A DNA stretch of 64,000 bases from Rhodobacterales bacterium. Its GTDB lineage: Bacteria > Pseudomonadota > Alphaproteobacteria > Rhizobiales > Stappiaceae. Every line of letters begins with the position of its first letter. Within the stretch, counting starts at the first letter, position 1. The stretch lies in assembly GCA_008107755.1 (NCBI GenBank), contig VIRH01000148.1, positions 55,419-119,418 of the forward strand, in the 5' to 3' direction. Below, piece by piece: positions 28,140 through 37,205 of this stretch. A program made the translations under genes and the position numbers. The notes below the pieces were generated by a model, which was not told the DNA's origin, ran no database searches, and saw only the letters and a program-made list of their open reading frames with translations.

Positions 28140-28588
28140 GATGCTGACGGAAGCGATACCACCTCTGGTGCCGTTCGACGTGTGCTGTGCGGCACAGGGC
28201 GGTACAGGCAGGATGCGAAAGAGAGCCCTGCAAACATCCACGATGCGGCGGGATAGGAGAGAAATCGGCGTCGATCACACTCACTCCGCACAATGACGAC
28301 ATGAAGCGTGGCTGCACCGGGTGGGTTGCGTGTTTCCGGACGGTTCCGGGTTGTCGAGATTTGTATCAGAGCTTCTGGTTGAAGATCAACATGACGCCGT
28401 GCGAGCCTGCACGCTCCTAGCCGACTTCCAGCTCGACTTTGTCTTTCCGGGTGTCGACGATCAGCGGGGGAGACGTTTTGTCCTGCCTTCCCCTTTTGAA
28501 GTTCGCCGGTTCCGGGACTTAGAATGTCTCTTCGATGCCGGGTTTCAAAATTCGCTCCCGGCAGCAGATCGAACGGCGGGAAGAGCGA
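28140..28588. other. Divergent non-coding region
   Basis: 449 bases between the response-regulator start and the flavin-reductase start. It should hold both promoters. Frames here (for example 28187-28420) have no protein-like character. I see no clear palindrome or terminator. Confidence 0.4.
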
Positions 28589-29131
28589 ATGGAAAAACTG
28601 TCTCTCGACAAGGCCTTTACCCTGATCGAACCGGGGCCGGCGGTGCTCGTCACCACCCGTGATGGCGAAAAGGCCAACATCATGACCATTACCTGGACAA
28701 TGGTCCGGGGATTTGCCGCGGAGTTCGCGATCACCACCGGCCCGTGGAACCATTCCTGGGAGGCGCTTCGGCGAACCGGGGAATGTGTCCTCTCCCTTCC
28801 AACGGTCGATATGCTCGACACGGTGGTCGGGGTCGGGATGTGCAGCGGAAGCGATACCGACAAGTTCGAGGAATTCGGCCTGACATTGCTTGAGGGTGAG
28901 GTGGTCGGCGCCCCGCTCATCGGCGAGTGTCTTGCCAATATCGAATGCCGGGTGGAGGACATCATCGACCGTCACTCCATCGTTCTGCTTCGTGGCGTGG
29001 CGGCATGGTTCGACAGCGGGCGACAGGAGCAGCGGATGCTGCATTATGTCGGCGACGGCACGTTCATTGCCGATGGAGAACGGTTTGACCGGCGTGAGGC
29101 CATGCGCGAGAAGATCCCTCCTGGTGTTTGA
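28589..29131 (+). CDS. Flavin-reductase-like FMN-binding protein
   Basis: 180 residues from the ATG at 28589, preceded by GGGAAGAG; an earlier in-frame ATG at 28535 would add a charged, non-conserved leader. The sequence fits the flavin-reductase/FMN-binding split-barrel family: PGPAVLVTTRDGEKANIMTI, TGPWNHSWEALRRTGECVLS, then GSDTDKFEEFGLTLLEG. It binds FMN and may reduce flavin or act on a small substrate. It stands alone, facing the RpiR gene with 15 bases between their stop codons. Confidence 0.82.
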   Translation: MEKLSLDKAFTLIEPGPAVLVTTRDGEKANIMTITWTMVRGFAAEFAITTGPWNHSWEALRRTGECVLSLPTVDMLDTVVGVGMCSGSDTDKFEEFGLTLLEGEVVGAPLIGECLANIECRVEDIIDRHSIVLLRGVAAWFDSGRQEQRMLHYVGDGTFIADGERFDRREAMREKIPPGV

Positions 29132-29146
29132 GGCCTGCCTTCCGTT

Positions 29147-29998
29147 TCACGTGTCGCCGTCCTCGATTTCCTCTGCGATGTCCGCGATCAACTCGCGCCG
29201 GACATTTGCCTTGCGGCCGAGCCGGTTGGCGACGGCGCTCGCCAGAAGCTGACCCATGCTGAGAACCGTGGTTTGCGTGATCTCGTTCCAGGGCGTGGAG
29301 ATGTGGCAATTGAGGACAGTCGCCTCCTGCCTCTGGGCCTTGCCGGCGCTGGTCGGGTCGGTGATGACGATGGACTTCAGCCGCGTGGTCTTGGCGAAGG
29401 CCAGGATGGTCGGGATCTGCCGCGGCCAGGGGCGCAGCGCAATGATGATGAGCGCATCGTTTGGCCCGGTGGAGGCAAACTCTTCCGGCCAGGTGGCGGC
29501 ATTTTCCGAAATCAGGTGAACCCCGGGCCGGACCCGCGCCAGCAGAATGCGCAGGATACGGGCAATGCCGTTCTCGTTTCCAAGTCCCGCCACCCAGACG
29601 CGGCCCGCATTGGCCACCTGCTCCGCGGCGTTGTTCAGAACGTCGGTTCTCAGTTCCTCGAAGGTCCGGGTCAGGTTCGCGTTTTCCACCTGAAGGTGCA
29701 TCGGAAGCGTCATGGCCTTGCCCGTGGTGACCTGGGGCATCGGTATCTGCTGCACCGGCCCGGTCCGGTTGCGCTCCTCGCGGGCCTGCAGGCGCACATC
29801 GTTGAAATCCGAATACCCGAGGCTTCGGAAAAGGCGGGCTGCGGTCGCCTTAGAGACGCCTGAATAGCGCGCCAGTTCAGTCGCGGACGACGCGAGGATT
29901 TCGTCCGGCCGGTCCAGCAGGAACTGGGCGAGCTTTTGCTCCGACGGCGTCAGCTCGTCGTATCTTTCCTGAATGCGCAAGGCCAGGCGCGTGCCCAT
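29147..29998 (-). CDS. RpiR/MurR-family transcriptional regulator
   Basis: 283 residues. The N-terminal helix-turn-helix shows LTPSEQKLAQFLLDRPDEIL and YSGVSKATAARLFRSLGYSD. The C-terminal part (about 110-260) is a SIS domain: VWVAGLGNENGIARILRILL, then NDALIIIALRPWPRQIPTIL. Such regulators usually sense phosphorylated sugars or related ligands. It is divergent from the cyclo-ligase/ABC operon and probably controls it through the inverted repeat at 30083. Confidence 0.88.
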   Translation of the reverse strand: MGTRLALRIQERYDELTPSEQKLAQFLLDRPDEILASSATELARYSGVSKATAARLFRSLGYSDFNDVRLQAREERNRTGPVQQIPMPQVTTGKAMTLPMHLQVENANLTRTFEELRTDVLNNAAEQVANAGRVWVAGLGNENGIARILRILLARVRPGVHLISENAATWPEEFASTGPNDALIIIALRPWPRQIPTILAFAKTTRLKSIVITDPTSAGKAQRQEATVLNCHISTPWNEITQTTVLSMGQLLASAVANRLGRKANVRRELIADIAEEIEDGDT

Positions 29999-30082
29999 GA
30001 ACCGATTCCCTCAACTCCTGTCCCGCCGTGATAGCAGACTTTTCGCGGTGCAGAAAAAATGCGTGACAAGCTTCGGGATCTA

Positions 30083-30098
30083 TGAAACCTTTGTTTCA
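30083..30098. promoter_or_regulatory. Inverted repeat, candidate RpiR operator
   Basis: TGAAAC-CTTT-GTTTCA lies in the 122-base divergent region, 22 bases before the cyclo-ligase-like ATG. A GAAAC half-site recurs at about 30113. RpiR-family sites are often TGAAA/TTTCA-type repeats. It would cover the promoter or early leader of the operon. Confidence 0.55.
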
Positions 30099-30120
30099 GA
30101 AATTGTCAATCAAGAAACAA

Positions 30121-30873
30121 ATGGATCGAAGCGTGACCAAAACGAAAATTGTCCGGGAGAAAATCTGGTCGAAACTCGACGACGTCGCCTTGCCGGATTC
30201 CCGCTTTCACAAGAACTTTGCCGAAGTCATTCCGGATTTTGTCGGCTCGCAGACGGCGACCGATCATTTCGTGAAGCAGCCTTTTTACGAGAACGGCTCC
30301 TACGCCTTCATCACGCCGGACAATTGCCTCGTCGACCTGCGCAAGCGGATGCTGGAAGCGGGCAAGAGCATGGTCGTCTCGACTTACGGCATCTATCGCG
30401 GCTTCTGGCTGCTGGAGCCGGGCATGGTTCCCAAGGGCCAGGAACTCTTCGCTGCCTGGCTCGACGGGCTGGAGCATTTCGGCCGTCCGATTTCCCTGGA
30501 AGAGATTGCCCGCAAGGGCCGGTTCGACTTCATGGTCACCGGGGCCTCGGCGGTGTCCGTCGACGGCGTTCGCTTCGGCAAGGGTCACGGCTTCTTCGAT
30601 CTGGAATGGGGCATGTTCACCGAACTCGGCATCGTCGACGACAAGACGCCGGTGACCGCCATGGTGCACGAGGTGCAGGTTGTCGAGGACAAGCTGTTCC
30701 CGAGCCCGACGGATATTCTGGTCGACTACATCGCGACGCCGGGCGGGTTCCGGACGGTGGAAGATCGCGGCGTGCGGCCGCGGGGCATTCACTGGAACCT
30801 GCTCGAGCCGGAGCAGATTTCCGCAACACCTCCGCTTCAGGAACTGCGCAAGATGCGCGGTCTCGACGGCTGA
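30121..30873 (+). CDS. 5-formyltetrahydrofolate cyclo-ligase-like protein
   Basis: 250 residues from the ATG at 30121. A GTG at 30133 and an ATG at 30082 are alternatives, and none has a strong ribosome site. The fold of the MTHFS/YgfA family shows in TPDNCLVDLRKRMLEAGKSM, GRFDFMVTGASAVSVDGVRF and FGKGHGFFDLEWGMF, the last resembling the GxGGGxYDR-type substrate/ATP loop with changes, and FPSPTDILVDYIATP. Those changes suggest a relative (MTHFSD-like) rather than the housekeeping enzyme. It is the first gene of an operon with a THI5-like importer, so it may act on the imported pyrimidine- or pterin-like compound. Confidence 0.72.
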   Translation: MDRSVTKTKIVREKIWSKLDDVALPDSRFHKNFAEVIPDFVGSQTATDHFVKQPFYENGSYAFITPDNCLVDLRKRMLEAGKSMVVSTYGIYRGFWLLEPGMVPKGQELFAAWLDGLEHFGRPISLEEIARKGRFDFMVTGASAVSVDGVRFGKGHGFFDLEWGMFTELGIVDDKTPVTAMVHEVQVVEDKLFPSPTDILVDYIATPGGFRTVEDRGVRPRGIHWNLLEPEQISATPPLQELRKMRGLDG

Positions 30874-30933
30874 CCTTCCAGAACGTACCGGTCGCAAGCT
30901 AGCCGACCGGCCGAGAACAAAGGGGAACGTATC

Positions 30934-31914
30934 ATGTCAATTTCGATCAACCGACGCCGTTTTCTGCAGTCTGCAGCCATTGGAGCGGCCGCGCTGTCCG
31001 TGCCATCCGGCATCACGCGTGCGCTGGCCGCCACGCCACTGACCATGCAGGCGGCCTGGATCAATGATGCCGAATTCTGCGGCTATTTTGCCGCGCTCGA
31101 TGAAGGCTACTATACCGATGCCGGCCTCGACCTCACCTACCTGCCGGGCGGTCCCGACGTCATTCCGGAAAGCACGCTGATCGCCGGACGCGCCGACCTT
31201 GCCCTGACGACCCCGGACACGACCATCAAGGCGATCGTGGACCAGGGCGCACCGTTCAAGATCATCGGTGCGCAGTATCAGAAGAACCCGATCGGCATCG
31301 TGTCGCTCGCAAAGGCGCCGATCAAGTCGCCGGAAGAGCTGAAGGGCAAGACGTTGGCGGTGCCGCCGGTCAATGTCATCTCGGTCGAGGCGATGCTGGA
31401 AATCAACGGCATCGACCGGTCTGAAGTCAACATCGTTCCCTACGCCTACGATCCGACCCCGCTGCTCAAGGGCGAGATCGATGCGTCGCTCGATTTCACC
31501 ACCAACGTGCCCTATACGATCGAGCAGCAGGGCGAAGAGGCCTACAGCTTCCTGCTCTATGATTTCGGCTACAAGACCTACAACGACACGGTCGTCGTGA
31601 CCGAGGAGACGCTGGCGGAAAAACGCGATCTGCTCGTCGCCTGGATGCGCGCGAGCCGTCAGGGCTGGAACGCCAACTTCCAGGATCCGGCAGCCTATCC
31701 GCCGAAATTCGCCGACACCTGGTTCAAGGGCACCGGCCGCACCGTCGAAAACGAGATCTTCTTCAACGAGGCCCAGCAGCCGCTGATCGAAAACCCGAAC
31801 GGCATCTTCGCGATGGACGACGCGGGCATCGACGCAAATATCGAAACGCTGAACCGTATCGGCATCAAGGCGTCGAAGGACATGTTCGACACCAGCCTTC
31901 TTGCGGAAATCTAG
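30934..31914 (+). CDS. NMT1/THI5-like ABC substrate-binding protein
   Basis: 326 residues. A twin-arginine-type leader (NRRRFLQSAAIGAAALSVPS) ends near ALAATP. The mature protein is of the THI5/NMT1 type: MQAAWINDAEFCGYFAALDE, DLTYLPGGPDVIPESTLIAG and KGKTLAVPPVNVISVEAML. Family members bind aromatic heterocycles (thiamine pyrimidine, riboflavin) or sulfonates and nitrate. With the neighbouring cyclo-ligase-like gene, a heterocycle such as a pyrimidine or pterin is a reasonable guess. A stem-loop follows the gene. Confidence 0.85.
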   Translation: MSISINRRRFLQSAAIGAAALSVPSGITRALAATPLTMQAAWINDAEFCGYFAALDEGYYTDAGLDLTYLPGGPDVIPESTLIAGRADLALTTPDTTIKAIVDQGAPFKIIGAQYQKNPIGIVSLAKAPIKSPEELKGKTLAVPPVNVISVEAMLEINGIDRSEVNIVPYAYDPTPLLKGEIDASLDFTTNVPYTIEQQGEEAYSFLLYDFGYKTYNDTVVVTEETLAEKRDLLVAWMRASRQGWNANFQDPAAYPPKFADTWFKGTGRTVENEIFFNEAQQPLIENPNGIFAMDDAGIDANIETLNRIGIKASKDMFDTSLLAEI

Positions 31915-31924
31915 AGCGGACATG

Positions 31925-31953
31925 CCGGGACATCCCCGCAAGGGGTGTTCCGG
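31925..31953 (+). promoter_or_regulatory. Stem-loop after the binding-protein gene
   Basis: A 12-bp stem with one G-T pair, one bulged T and a GCAA tetraloop begins 11 bases after the stop codon. No T-run follows, so it is probably an mRNA stabiliser or processing site that keeps the binding-protein transcript abundant rather than a terminator. Confidence 0.55.
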
Positions 31954-32026
31954 ACCCTGGCCGTCATGCGACTTTTCTGCTGCCAAGGGCGGTCTGTAAC
32001 GACAGACTGATTCAGGATCATCGCCA

Positions 32027-32800
32027 ATGCAGGGACTTCCCCTTTCCTTCAACGACGTATCGAAGGCGTTCACGATCAAGGGCGAGGCCCTGCGTGTGAT
32101 CGACGGGATGACGCTTGAATGTCCGGCCGGCTCGTTCACCGCAATCCTCGGGCCGTCGGGCTGCGGAAAGTCGACGCTGCTTCGGTTGGCGCTGGCACTG
32201 GAAGAGGACGACGGCGGCTCCGTGAAGGTCGGCGGTGACGATCCTGTTCTGGCGCGTCGGTCCGGCGCCGTGGGCGTCGCGTTTCAGGACGCGGCCCTGC
32301 TGCCATGGCGGACGGTGCAGGACAATGTTCGGCTACCCTTCGAGGTGCTGGGCCGGACACCTGACCGCAAGCAGATCGGCGATCTGATTGACCTGGTCGG
32401 CCTCAAGGGATTCGAGAAGGCAAAGCCCGGCGAACTTTCCGGCGGAATGCGCCAGCGCGTGGCGATCGCACGCTCGCTCGTGACCGACCCGCGGGTTCTG
32501 CTGATGGACGAACCTTTCGGCGCGCTGGACCTGATCCTGCGCCGGCAGATGAATCTGGAGCTTCAGCGCATCTGGTCGGCAAAACGACCGACGACCCTGC
32601 TGATTACCCACGGCGTGGACGAGGCGGTCTATCTCGCCGACCGTGTGGTGGTTCTTTCGCCGCGGCCCGCGCGGGTGCTTGCCGACATTGACATTCCCTT
32701 CGAGCGGCCACGCGGACCGGAGCTGCTGCGTGATCCCGCCTTTCATGAATTGTGCGACGAGATCGGCGCCCATCTCGACAGCGGCCGCGGGGACGCATGA
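32027..32800 (+). CDS. ABC transporter ATP-binding protein (ThiZ/SsuB/TauB-like)
   Basis: 257 residues. Walker A is GPSGCGKST, the Q-loop VAFQDAALLPWRTVQDN, the signature LSGGMRQRVAIARSL, Walker B VLLMDEPFGALDL, and the switch ITHGVDEAVYLADRVVV. It energises uptake of the THI5-like protein's ligand. Its stop overlaps the permease ATG (ATGA). Confidence 0.93.
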   Translation: MQGLPLSFNDVSKAFTIKGEALRVIDGMTLECPAGSFTAILGPSGCGKSTLLRLALALEEDDGGSVKVGGDDPVLARRSGAVGVAFQDAALLPWRTVQDNVRLPFEVLGRTPDRKQIGDLIDLVGLKGFEKAKPGELSGGMRQRVAIARSLVTDPRVLLMDEPFGALDLILRRQMNLELQRIWSAKRPTTLLITHGVDEAVYLADRVVVLSPRPARVLADIDIPFERPRGPELLRDPAFHELCDEIGAHLDSGRGDA

Positions 32801-34353
32801 ACGAGGCGAAACGGCACCTTGTCACGGCGGCGTTGATCGCCGGTCTTCTGATCGCCTGGGAGGTGACCGGCCAGATGAAGCTGGTTGCCGGCGGGACACT
32901 GCCTGCCATTTCCGCGATCCTGTCCCGCCTGGTTGCCGAGTTTCCCGAATATCTTCCGCATCTTGCGGAAACCCTGAAGACAGCCTCGACCGGTTTTGTC
33001 ATCGGCAATGTGATTGCCGTCGCGGCGGCATGCCTTTTCTGCCTCTTTCCCCTGACCGAACGGCTGTTCCGGGGGATCAACATCACCGTTTTCACGGTTC
33101 CCCCGATTGCACTGGCGCCGGTTCTGGTCATTGCGATGGACGGCAACGCCGCGCGGATCACCCTGGCGGCGCTTCTGGTCTATTTTCCCACGATGACCGC
33201 TGCCCTGACCGGACTGCAGACAGCCGACCCGCGGGCGATCGACCTGGTTCATGCCTATGGCGGGGGGCGGTTCAAGGCCCTGTGGCTGGTGCGTATTCGG
33301 ACGGCGCTGCCAGCCGTCCTGAGCGGGTTTCAGATCGCGGCCCCGGCGGCCGTTCTGGGTGCGATCCTGGCAGAGTTCGGCTCCGGGGCGCGCTGGGGCC
33401 TCGGCAGCTTTCTTCTCGGCTCGCTCGGCCGGGCCGAACCGGACAGGTTATGGGGCATCGGCCTCACCGCAACGGCCATCTCTGCGCTTGGCTACGTGGC
33501 GGCAGCGCTTGCGGCAAAATGGGTCACCGGTGAAAACCGGGCTCTCGGCCTGACAGTCTCCCAGGTTCGCAGCGAGCCCGAGCGGGGGCGGCTGCACAAG
33601 GCAGTGATGGTCGTCGCCGCTCTGGTCTTTCCCTTTGTCATTTGGCAGGTGCTGATCTGGATGTCGGGGCTGTCCCCGATCATCGCGAAAACGCCTTACG
33701 GCGTGTTCGAGTATCTGTTTCTGGGCCGCGGGGCAGAGTCCGCGCAGACGAGGCTGCTCGTCGCCCTGGGTGAGACGGTGCCGGTGACGCTGCTCGGCAT
33801 GCTTGTCGGCCTGCTCTTCGCCTTTCTGCTCTCGCTGATCTCCTTCCTGTCGCCGACGATCATGCGGGCGATCCTGCCGTTTGCCCTGTTCACGCAGACG
33901 ATGCCGCTGGTGGCGCTGACGCCGCTTGCCGTGCTGATCTTCGGCAGGGGACTGACCGTGACGCTGGTGATCACCACGTCGGTCACCTTCTTCGCGGCCT
34001 TCGTCGTGCTTGCGCAGGGCTTTGCCATGATCCCGAAATCGGCCTTCGATCTGGTCGATGCCTATGGCGCGTCGGTGCTGCAGAAGCTGCGGCTGATTGC
34101 GATCCCGGCATGCGGCAAGTGGATTTTCGTGGCCGGCCGGCTTGCGCTGCCGAAGGCGCTGCTCGGGGTCATGATTGCCGAATGGCTCGCGACCGGCAAA
34201 GGGCTCGGCAATCTGCTCAACCAGTCGAGAGGCTATCTCGACTACGGCATGATCTGGACTGTTGCGCTGGTCTCGATTCTTCTCTCCGTCGCGCTTTATC
34301 AGCTGGCGGAGCTGGCTGAAAAGCTGGTCACTGGCGGCCGCTCGAAAAAGTAG
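32797..34353 (+). CDS. ABC permease with two fused membrane domains
   Basis: 518 residues from the ATG at 32797, about twice the usual 250-280. It holds two complete permease domains. The first (about 1-245) has the ATPase-contact loop DLVHAYGGGRFKALWLVRIR followed by LPAVLSGFQIAAPAAVLGAI. The second (about 265-518) has DLVDAYGASVLQKLRLIAIP followed by WIFVAGRLALPKALLGVMIA. The copies are clearly related, so this is a tandem duplication and fusion that makes the channel from one chain instead of a dimer. Confidence 0.9.
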   Translation: MNEAKRHLVTAALIAGLLIAWEVTGQMKLVAGGTLPAISAILSRLVAEFPEYLPHLAETLKTASTGFVIGNVIAVAAACLFCLFPLTERLFRGINITVFTVPPIALAPVLVIAMDGNAARITLAALLVYFPTMTAALTGLQTADPRAIDLVHAYGGGRFKALWLVRIRTALPAVLSGFQIAAPAAVLGAILAEFGSGARWGLGSFLLGSLGRAEPDRLWGIGLTATAISALGYVAAALAAKWVTGENRALGLTVSQVRSEPERGRLHKAVMVVAALVFPFVIWQVLIWMSGLSPIIAKTPYGVFEYLFLGRGAESAQTRLLVALGETVPVTLLGMLVGLLFAFLLSLISFLSPTIMRAILPFALFTQTMPLVALTPLAVLIFGRGLTVTLVITTSVTFFAAFVVLAQGFAMIPKSAFDLVDAYGASVLQKLRLIAIPACGKWIFVAGRLALPKALLGVMIAEWLATGKGLGNLLNQSRGYLDYGMIWTVALVSILLSVALYQLAELAEKLVTGGRSKK

Positions 34354-34601
34354 CCGTCCCGTTTGGCACCCCCCGCCTCGCGCGGGACGCGCTGCGTCAT
34401 TTCAGGCCTGAGGTTGGGTCTGATCAGCGGGGGGGCATTGCAAGCCAAGATTGTTCCTTTTTCCTGCCCCACGCGTGCCCCAATCATCGGCTCCATTGCG
34501 ATTGCTGCGGTGCGGTGGCGCGATCTTCCGGGCGGCTACGGTCTCGCGGGCGAGGCTGCATCGGGCGTTGGAAACAGCGACCAGACACTATTTGGGATCT
34601 T

Positions 34602-36152
34602 ATGCGAAAACTCTTTCTGTATACCGTTCTGCTCACAGGTCTGACGCCGGTTGCACCGGCCATTTCCGAAGACCTTTCCAAATTGCGCGGTGAGCCGCAG
34701 CCCTTCGGCTTCAACACCGTTATCGATCTTGCAAGGGATAGTGCCGCATCGCCCTATGTCGAGGAAGAGATCCGCTCCGGTGATACTCTGGAAGCGATCG
34801 ATTACGACGCGCACTGGAAGATCGCCTTCAAGGAAGAGGAAACCCTCGAGATCGCACCCGGGCTCCCCGTGCAGTTCTTCCATCTCGGCCGGTATTTCAA
34901 GCAGCCGGTGAAGCTGCATGAAGTGAGCGAGGGCAAGTCTCGCGAGATCCTCTATTCGGAGGATTATTTCTCGATGCCTGACGACAGCCCTGCGAAGGAC
35001 CTGCCGGCGGATATCGGGTTCGCCGGTTTCCGCGTCATGCGAGAGGACCTCAAGACGGACTGGATCTCGTTCCTCGGCGCATCCTATTTCCGCACGGACG
35101 GTCAGTCGCAGCAGTATGGCCAGTCCGCACGCGGCCTCGCAATTGATACCGGGCTGGCCAAGGCAGAAGAGTTCCCGCGCTTCAAGGAGTTCTGGTTCCA
35201 GGCGTCGGAGACGACCGAAGGCGCACTGGTGGTCTATGCATTGATGGACAGTCCCTCCGTTGCCGGTGCCTATCGCATGGAGATGCAAAACGAGGATGGC
35301 GAAGGCCAGGTCATCGACGTCGACAGCCATCTGTTCTTTCGCAATGGTCTCGAACGGCTTGGGGTCGCACCGCTCACGAGCATGTTCTGGTATTCGGAAT
35401 CGAACCGCCTGAAGGGCGGCGACTGGCGTCCGGAGGTGCATGACACCGACGGTCTTGCGATGATCGGCGAAAGCGGCGAAGTCATCTGGCGGCCGCTCAA
35501 CAATCCTTCGCATATCCGCACTTCCACCTTCCGGGCGGACAACGTGCGGGGCTTTGGTCTTGCACAGCGCGACCGGGACTTCGAGAATTATCAGGACGAC
35601 GGCGTCTTCTACGACAAGCGGCCTTCGGTCTGGATCGAGCCGACCCGTCCGTTCGGTGCGGGATCGGTTCAACTGGTGGAACTGCCGACGGACGACGAGA
35701 TCTACGACAACATCGTTGCCTACTTCCTTCCTGACGATTTGCCCGGCCCGGGTGACGAGCGTCGGTTCTCCTATCGCATGCACTGGAAGGACGAGCATCC
35801 GCTGCCAGACGCCGGCGCTTACGTTGTTGCCACGCGCACCGGGCAGGGCGGCGTTCCCGGCCAGCCTCGCCCAGCGGACCAGATCAAGGTTGTTGTCGAG
35901 TTCGAGGGCAGCACGCTGGACGGTCTGACACGGGAAGACGAGATCGAGCCGGTCGTCGAACTGTCGAAAGGCAAGGCCATCAACCCGTATCTTCTGCCGG
36001 TCGTCGGCACGGAAAGCTGGCGGCTGATCTTCGATACGAAGCTGCCGGACGGCGAGCCTGTCGAGGCGAGGGTCTATCTCAAGAACGGCGAAGACGTGCT
36101 GAGCGAAACGTGGCTCGGACAGCTTTCCAGGGACCATCTGGCCAGGAACTGA
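34602..36152 (+). CDS. opgG: Periplasmic glucan biosynthesis protein OpgG (MdoG)
   Basis: 516 residues from the ATG at 34602, where a signal peptide begins (MRKLFLYTVLLTGLTPVAPA). The MdoG domain fills the rest: LDAARD-like VIDLARDSAASPY, then AGFRVMREDLKTDWISFLGA, SYFRTDGQSQQYGQSARGLA, FFRNGLERLGVAPLTSMFWY and WIEPTRPFGAGSVQLVELPT. It shapes or branches osmoregulated periplasmic glucans. The glucosyltransferase opgH is not next to it here. The 248 bases upstream hold the promoter. Confidence 0.93.
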   Translation: MRKLFLYTVLLTGLTPVAPAISEDLSKLRGEPQPFGFNTVIDLARDSAASPYVEEEIRSGDTLEAIDYDAHWKIAFKEEETLEIAPGLPVQFFHLGRYFKQPVKLHEVSEGKSREILYSEDYFSMPDDSPAKDLPADIGFAGFRVMREDLKTDWISFLGASYFRTDGQSQQYGQSARGLAIDTGLAKAEEFPRFKEFWFQASETTEGALVVYALMDSPSVAGAYRMEMQNEDGEGQVIDVDSHLFFRNGLERLGVAPLTSMFWYSESNRLKGGDWRPEVHDTDGLAMIGESGEVIWRPLNNPSHIRTSTFRADNVRGFGLAQRDRDFENYQDDGVFYDKRPSVWIEPTRPFGAGSVQLVELPTDDEIYDNIVAYFLPDDLPGPGDERRFSYRMHWKDEHPLPDAGAYVVATRTGQGGVPGQPRPADQIKVVVEFEGSTLDGLTREDEIEPVVELSKGKAINPYLLPVVGTESWRLIFDTKLPDGEPVEARVYLKNGEDVLSETWLGQLSRDHLARN

Positions 36153-36177
36153 TCGCGTCAGCCAGCCTGGTTCGATG

Positions 36178-36882
36178 CTACCAGGAGCGGGTGAACCGGG
36201 CTCTGAAGACAGAGCTCGGTGTATCCGTCTGGACTTCAGCGATGCTGGCATGCAGGCTGACGGAGCGGCTGACTGGCTGATCGATCGCGAGCCTGGAATG
36301 CCATACGCCTTCTTCGCTGCGGGCGGTGTTGACCGCAGCGGAAAAGCGGGTTCGCGTCTTCTTCAGCGAGAATTCCACCGTCTTCGTGGTGTTCCAGTCG
36401 ATGTCTTCGGTATCGAACTGGGCGGTGGAGAAAGAATAGGTATCGCGGAAGGTCAGGTCGAAGCGGTCCGCAAAGTTGAATCTCTTGCCGGCGGAGACAT
36501 GCGTCGATGTGAAGTCGGACAGCGGATCGTAGCGCATGGTGAAGGCTGTTTCGTCAAGGCCGGGCAACTTCTGCTCGCCGGCGAAACGGAGCCTTGTCCA
36601 GAAGGTCCCGCTCGGCACGTAGCTGCGCGGCGCGTTCATGACGTGCCGGGGCAGGGCGGAGGGCAGGTCCAGATCGGAGCCGAAGGCAAGGCGTCCGGCA
36701 AATGGAAGCTGGGCGCCGAAGCTCATGTGATACTTGGCCTGGCTCGGTTTGGAAAACGCCCAGACATACGGCTTGAAATCGCCTGCACGCACGGGGGTTA
36801 CGGCCATGAGCATACCTGCCACAGCGATCAGAAAGAGACCCCTTGATCTTCCAGATGCCTTTCGGCAGCTCAGTCTGTCCAT
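36178..36882 (-). CDS. Exported protein of unknown function, possible outer-membrane beta protein
   Basis: 234 residues with an N-terminal signal peptide (SRGLFLIAVAGMLMAVTPVR, cleavage near RAGD). The mature part alternates polar and hydrophobic residues and ends in RARFTRSW. A terminal aromatic residue of this kind is common in outer-membrane barrels. I know no family. It converges with opgG, 25 bases between stops. A role in the cell envelope is only a guess. Confidence 0.6.
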   Translation of the reverse strand: MDRLSCRKASGRSRGLFLIAVAGMLMAVTPVRAGDFKPYVWAFSKPSQAKYHMSFGAQLPFAGRLAFGSDLDLPSALPRHVMNAPRSYVPSGTFWTRLRFAGEQKLPGLDETAFTMRYDPLSDFTSTHVSAGKRFNFADRFDLTFRDTYSFSTAQFDTEDIDWNTTKTVEFSLKKTRTRFSAAVNTARSEEGVWHSRLAIDQPVSRSVSLHASIAEVQTDTPSSVFRARFTRSW

Positions 36883-37205
36883 TGTCTCAGCCCGTTTTAA
36901 CGATCGGCTTTTTGTCTTTGAATTCGATGGAACAAATCTGGAAGAATATGCTTCCCGAAATGTTAACGCGGCAATAGCTGATGCTACTTACACGCGCTCG
37001 CAAAGGCGTGGCACACTGCTCCCCGGAAGTGCATTTCTGGCGGTTTTCCGAGGTTTTTCTGTTTTGCCTGAGGCCCTTGCGCATATTTTGTGCAGGGCGT
37101 CCCTTGCGAGGGAACCGTTGCAAATTGCACACAGTCCCGATCTCCGACCTGTGAATATCAAGGTCGGTAGAAGAGCCATTATCTGCGGCAGGGAGACGGT
37201 CGGCG
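36883..37205. other. Intergenic region, nothing recognised
   Basis: 323 bases, less GC-rich near 36890-36990, upstream of the exported protein and downstream of the IclR gene. It probably contains the promoter of the former. No repeat, hairpin with T-run or small gene was seen. Confidence 0.4.

Noticed and set aside
34536..36251. A 571-codon open frame on the minus strand
   Set aside because: It mirrors opgG; the plus-strand protein is the real one.
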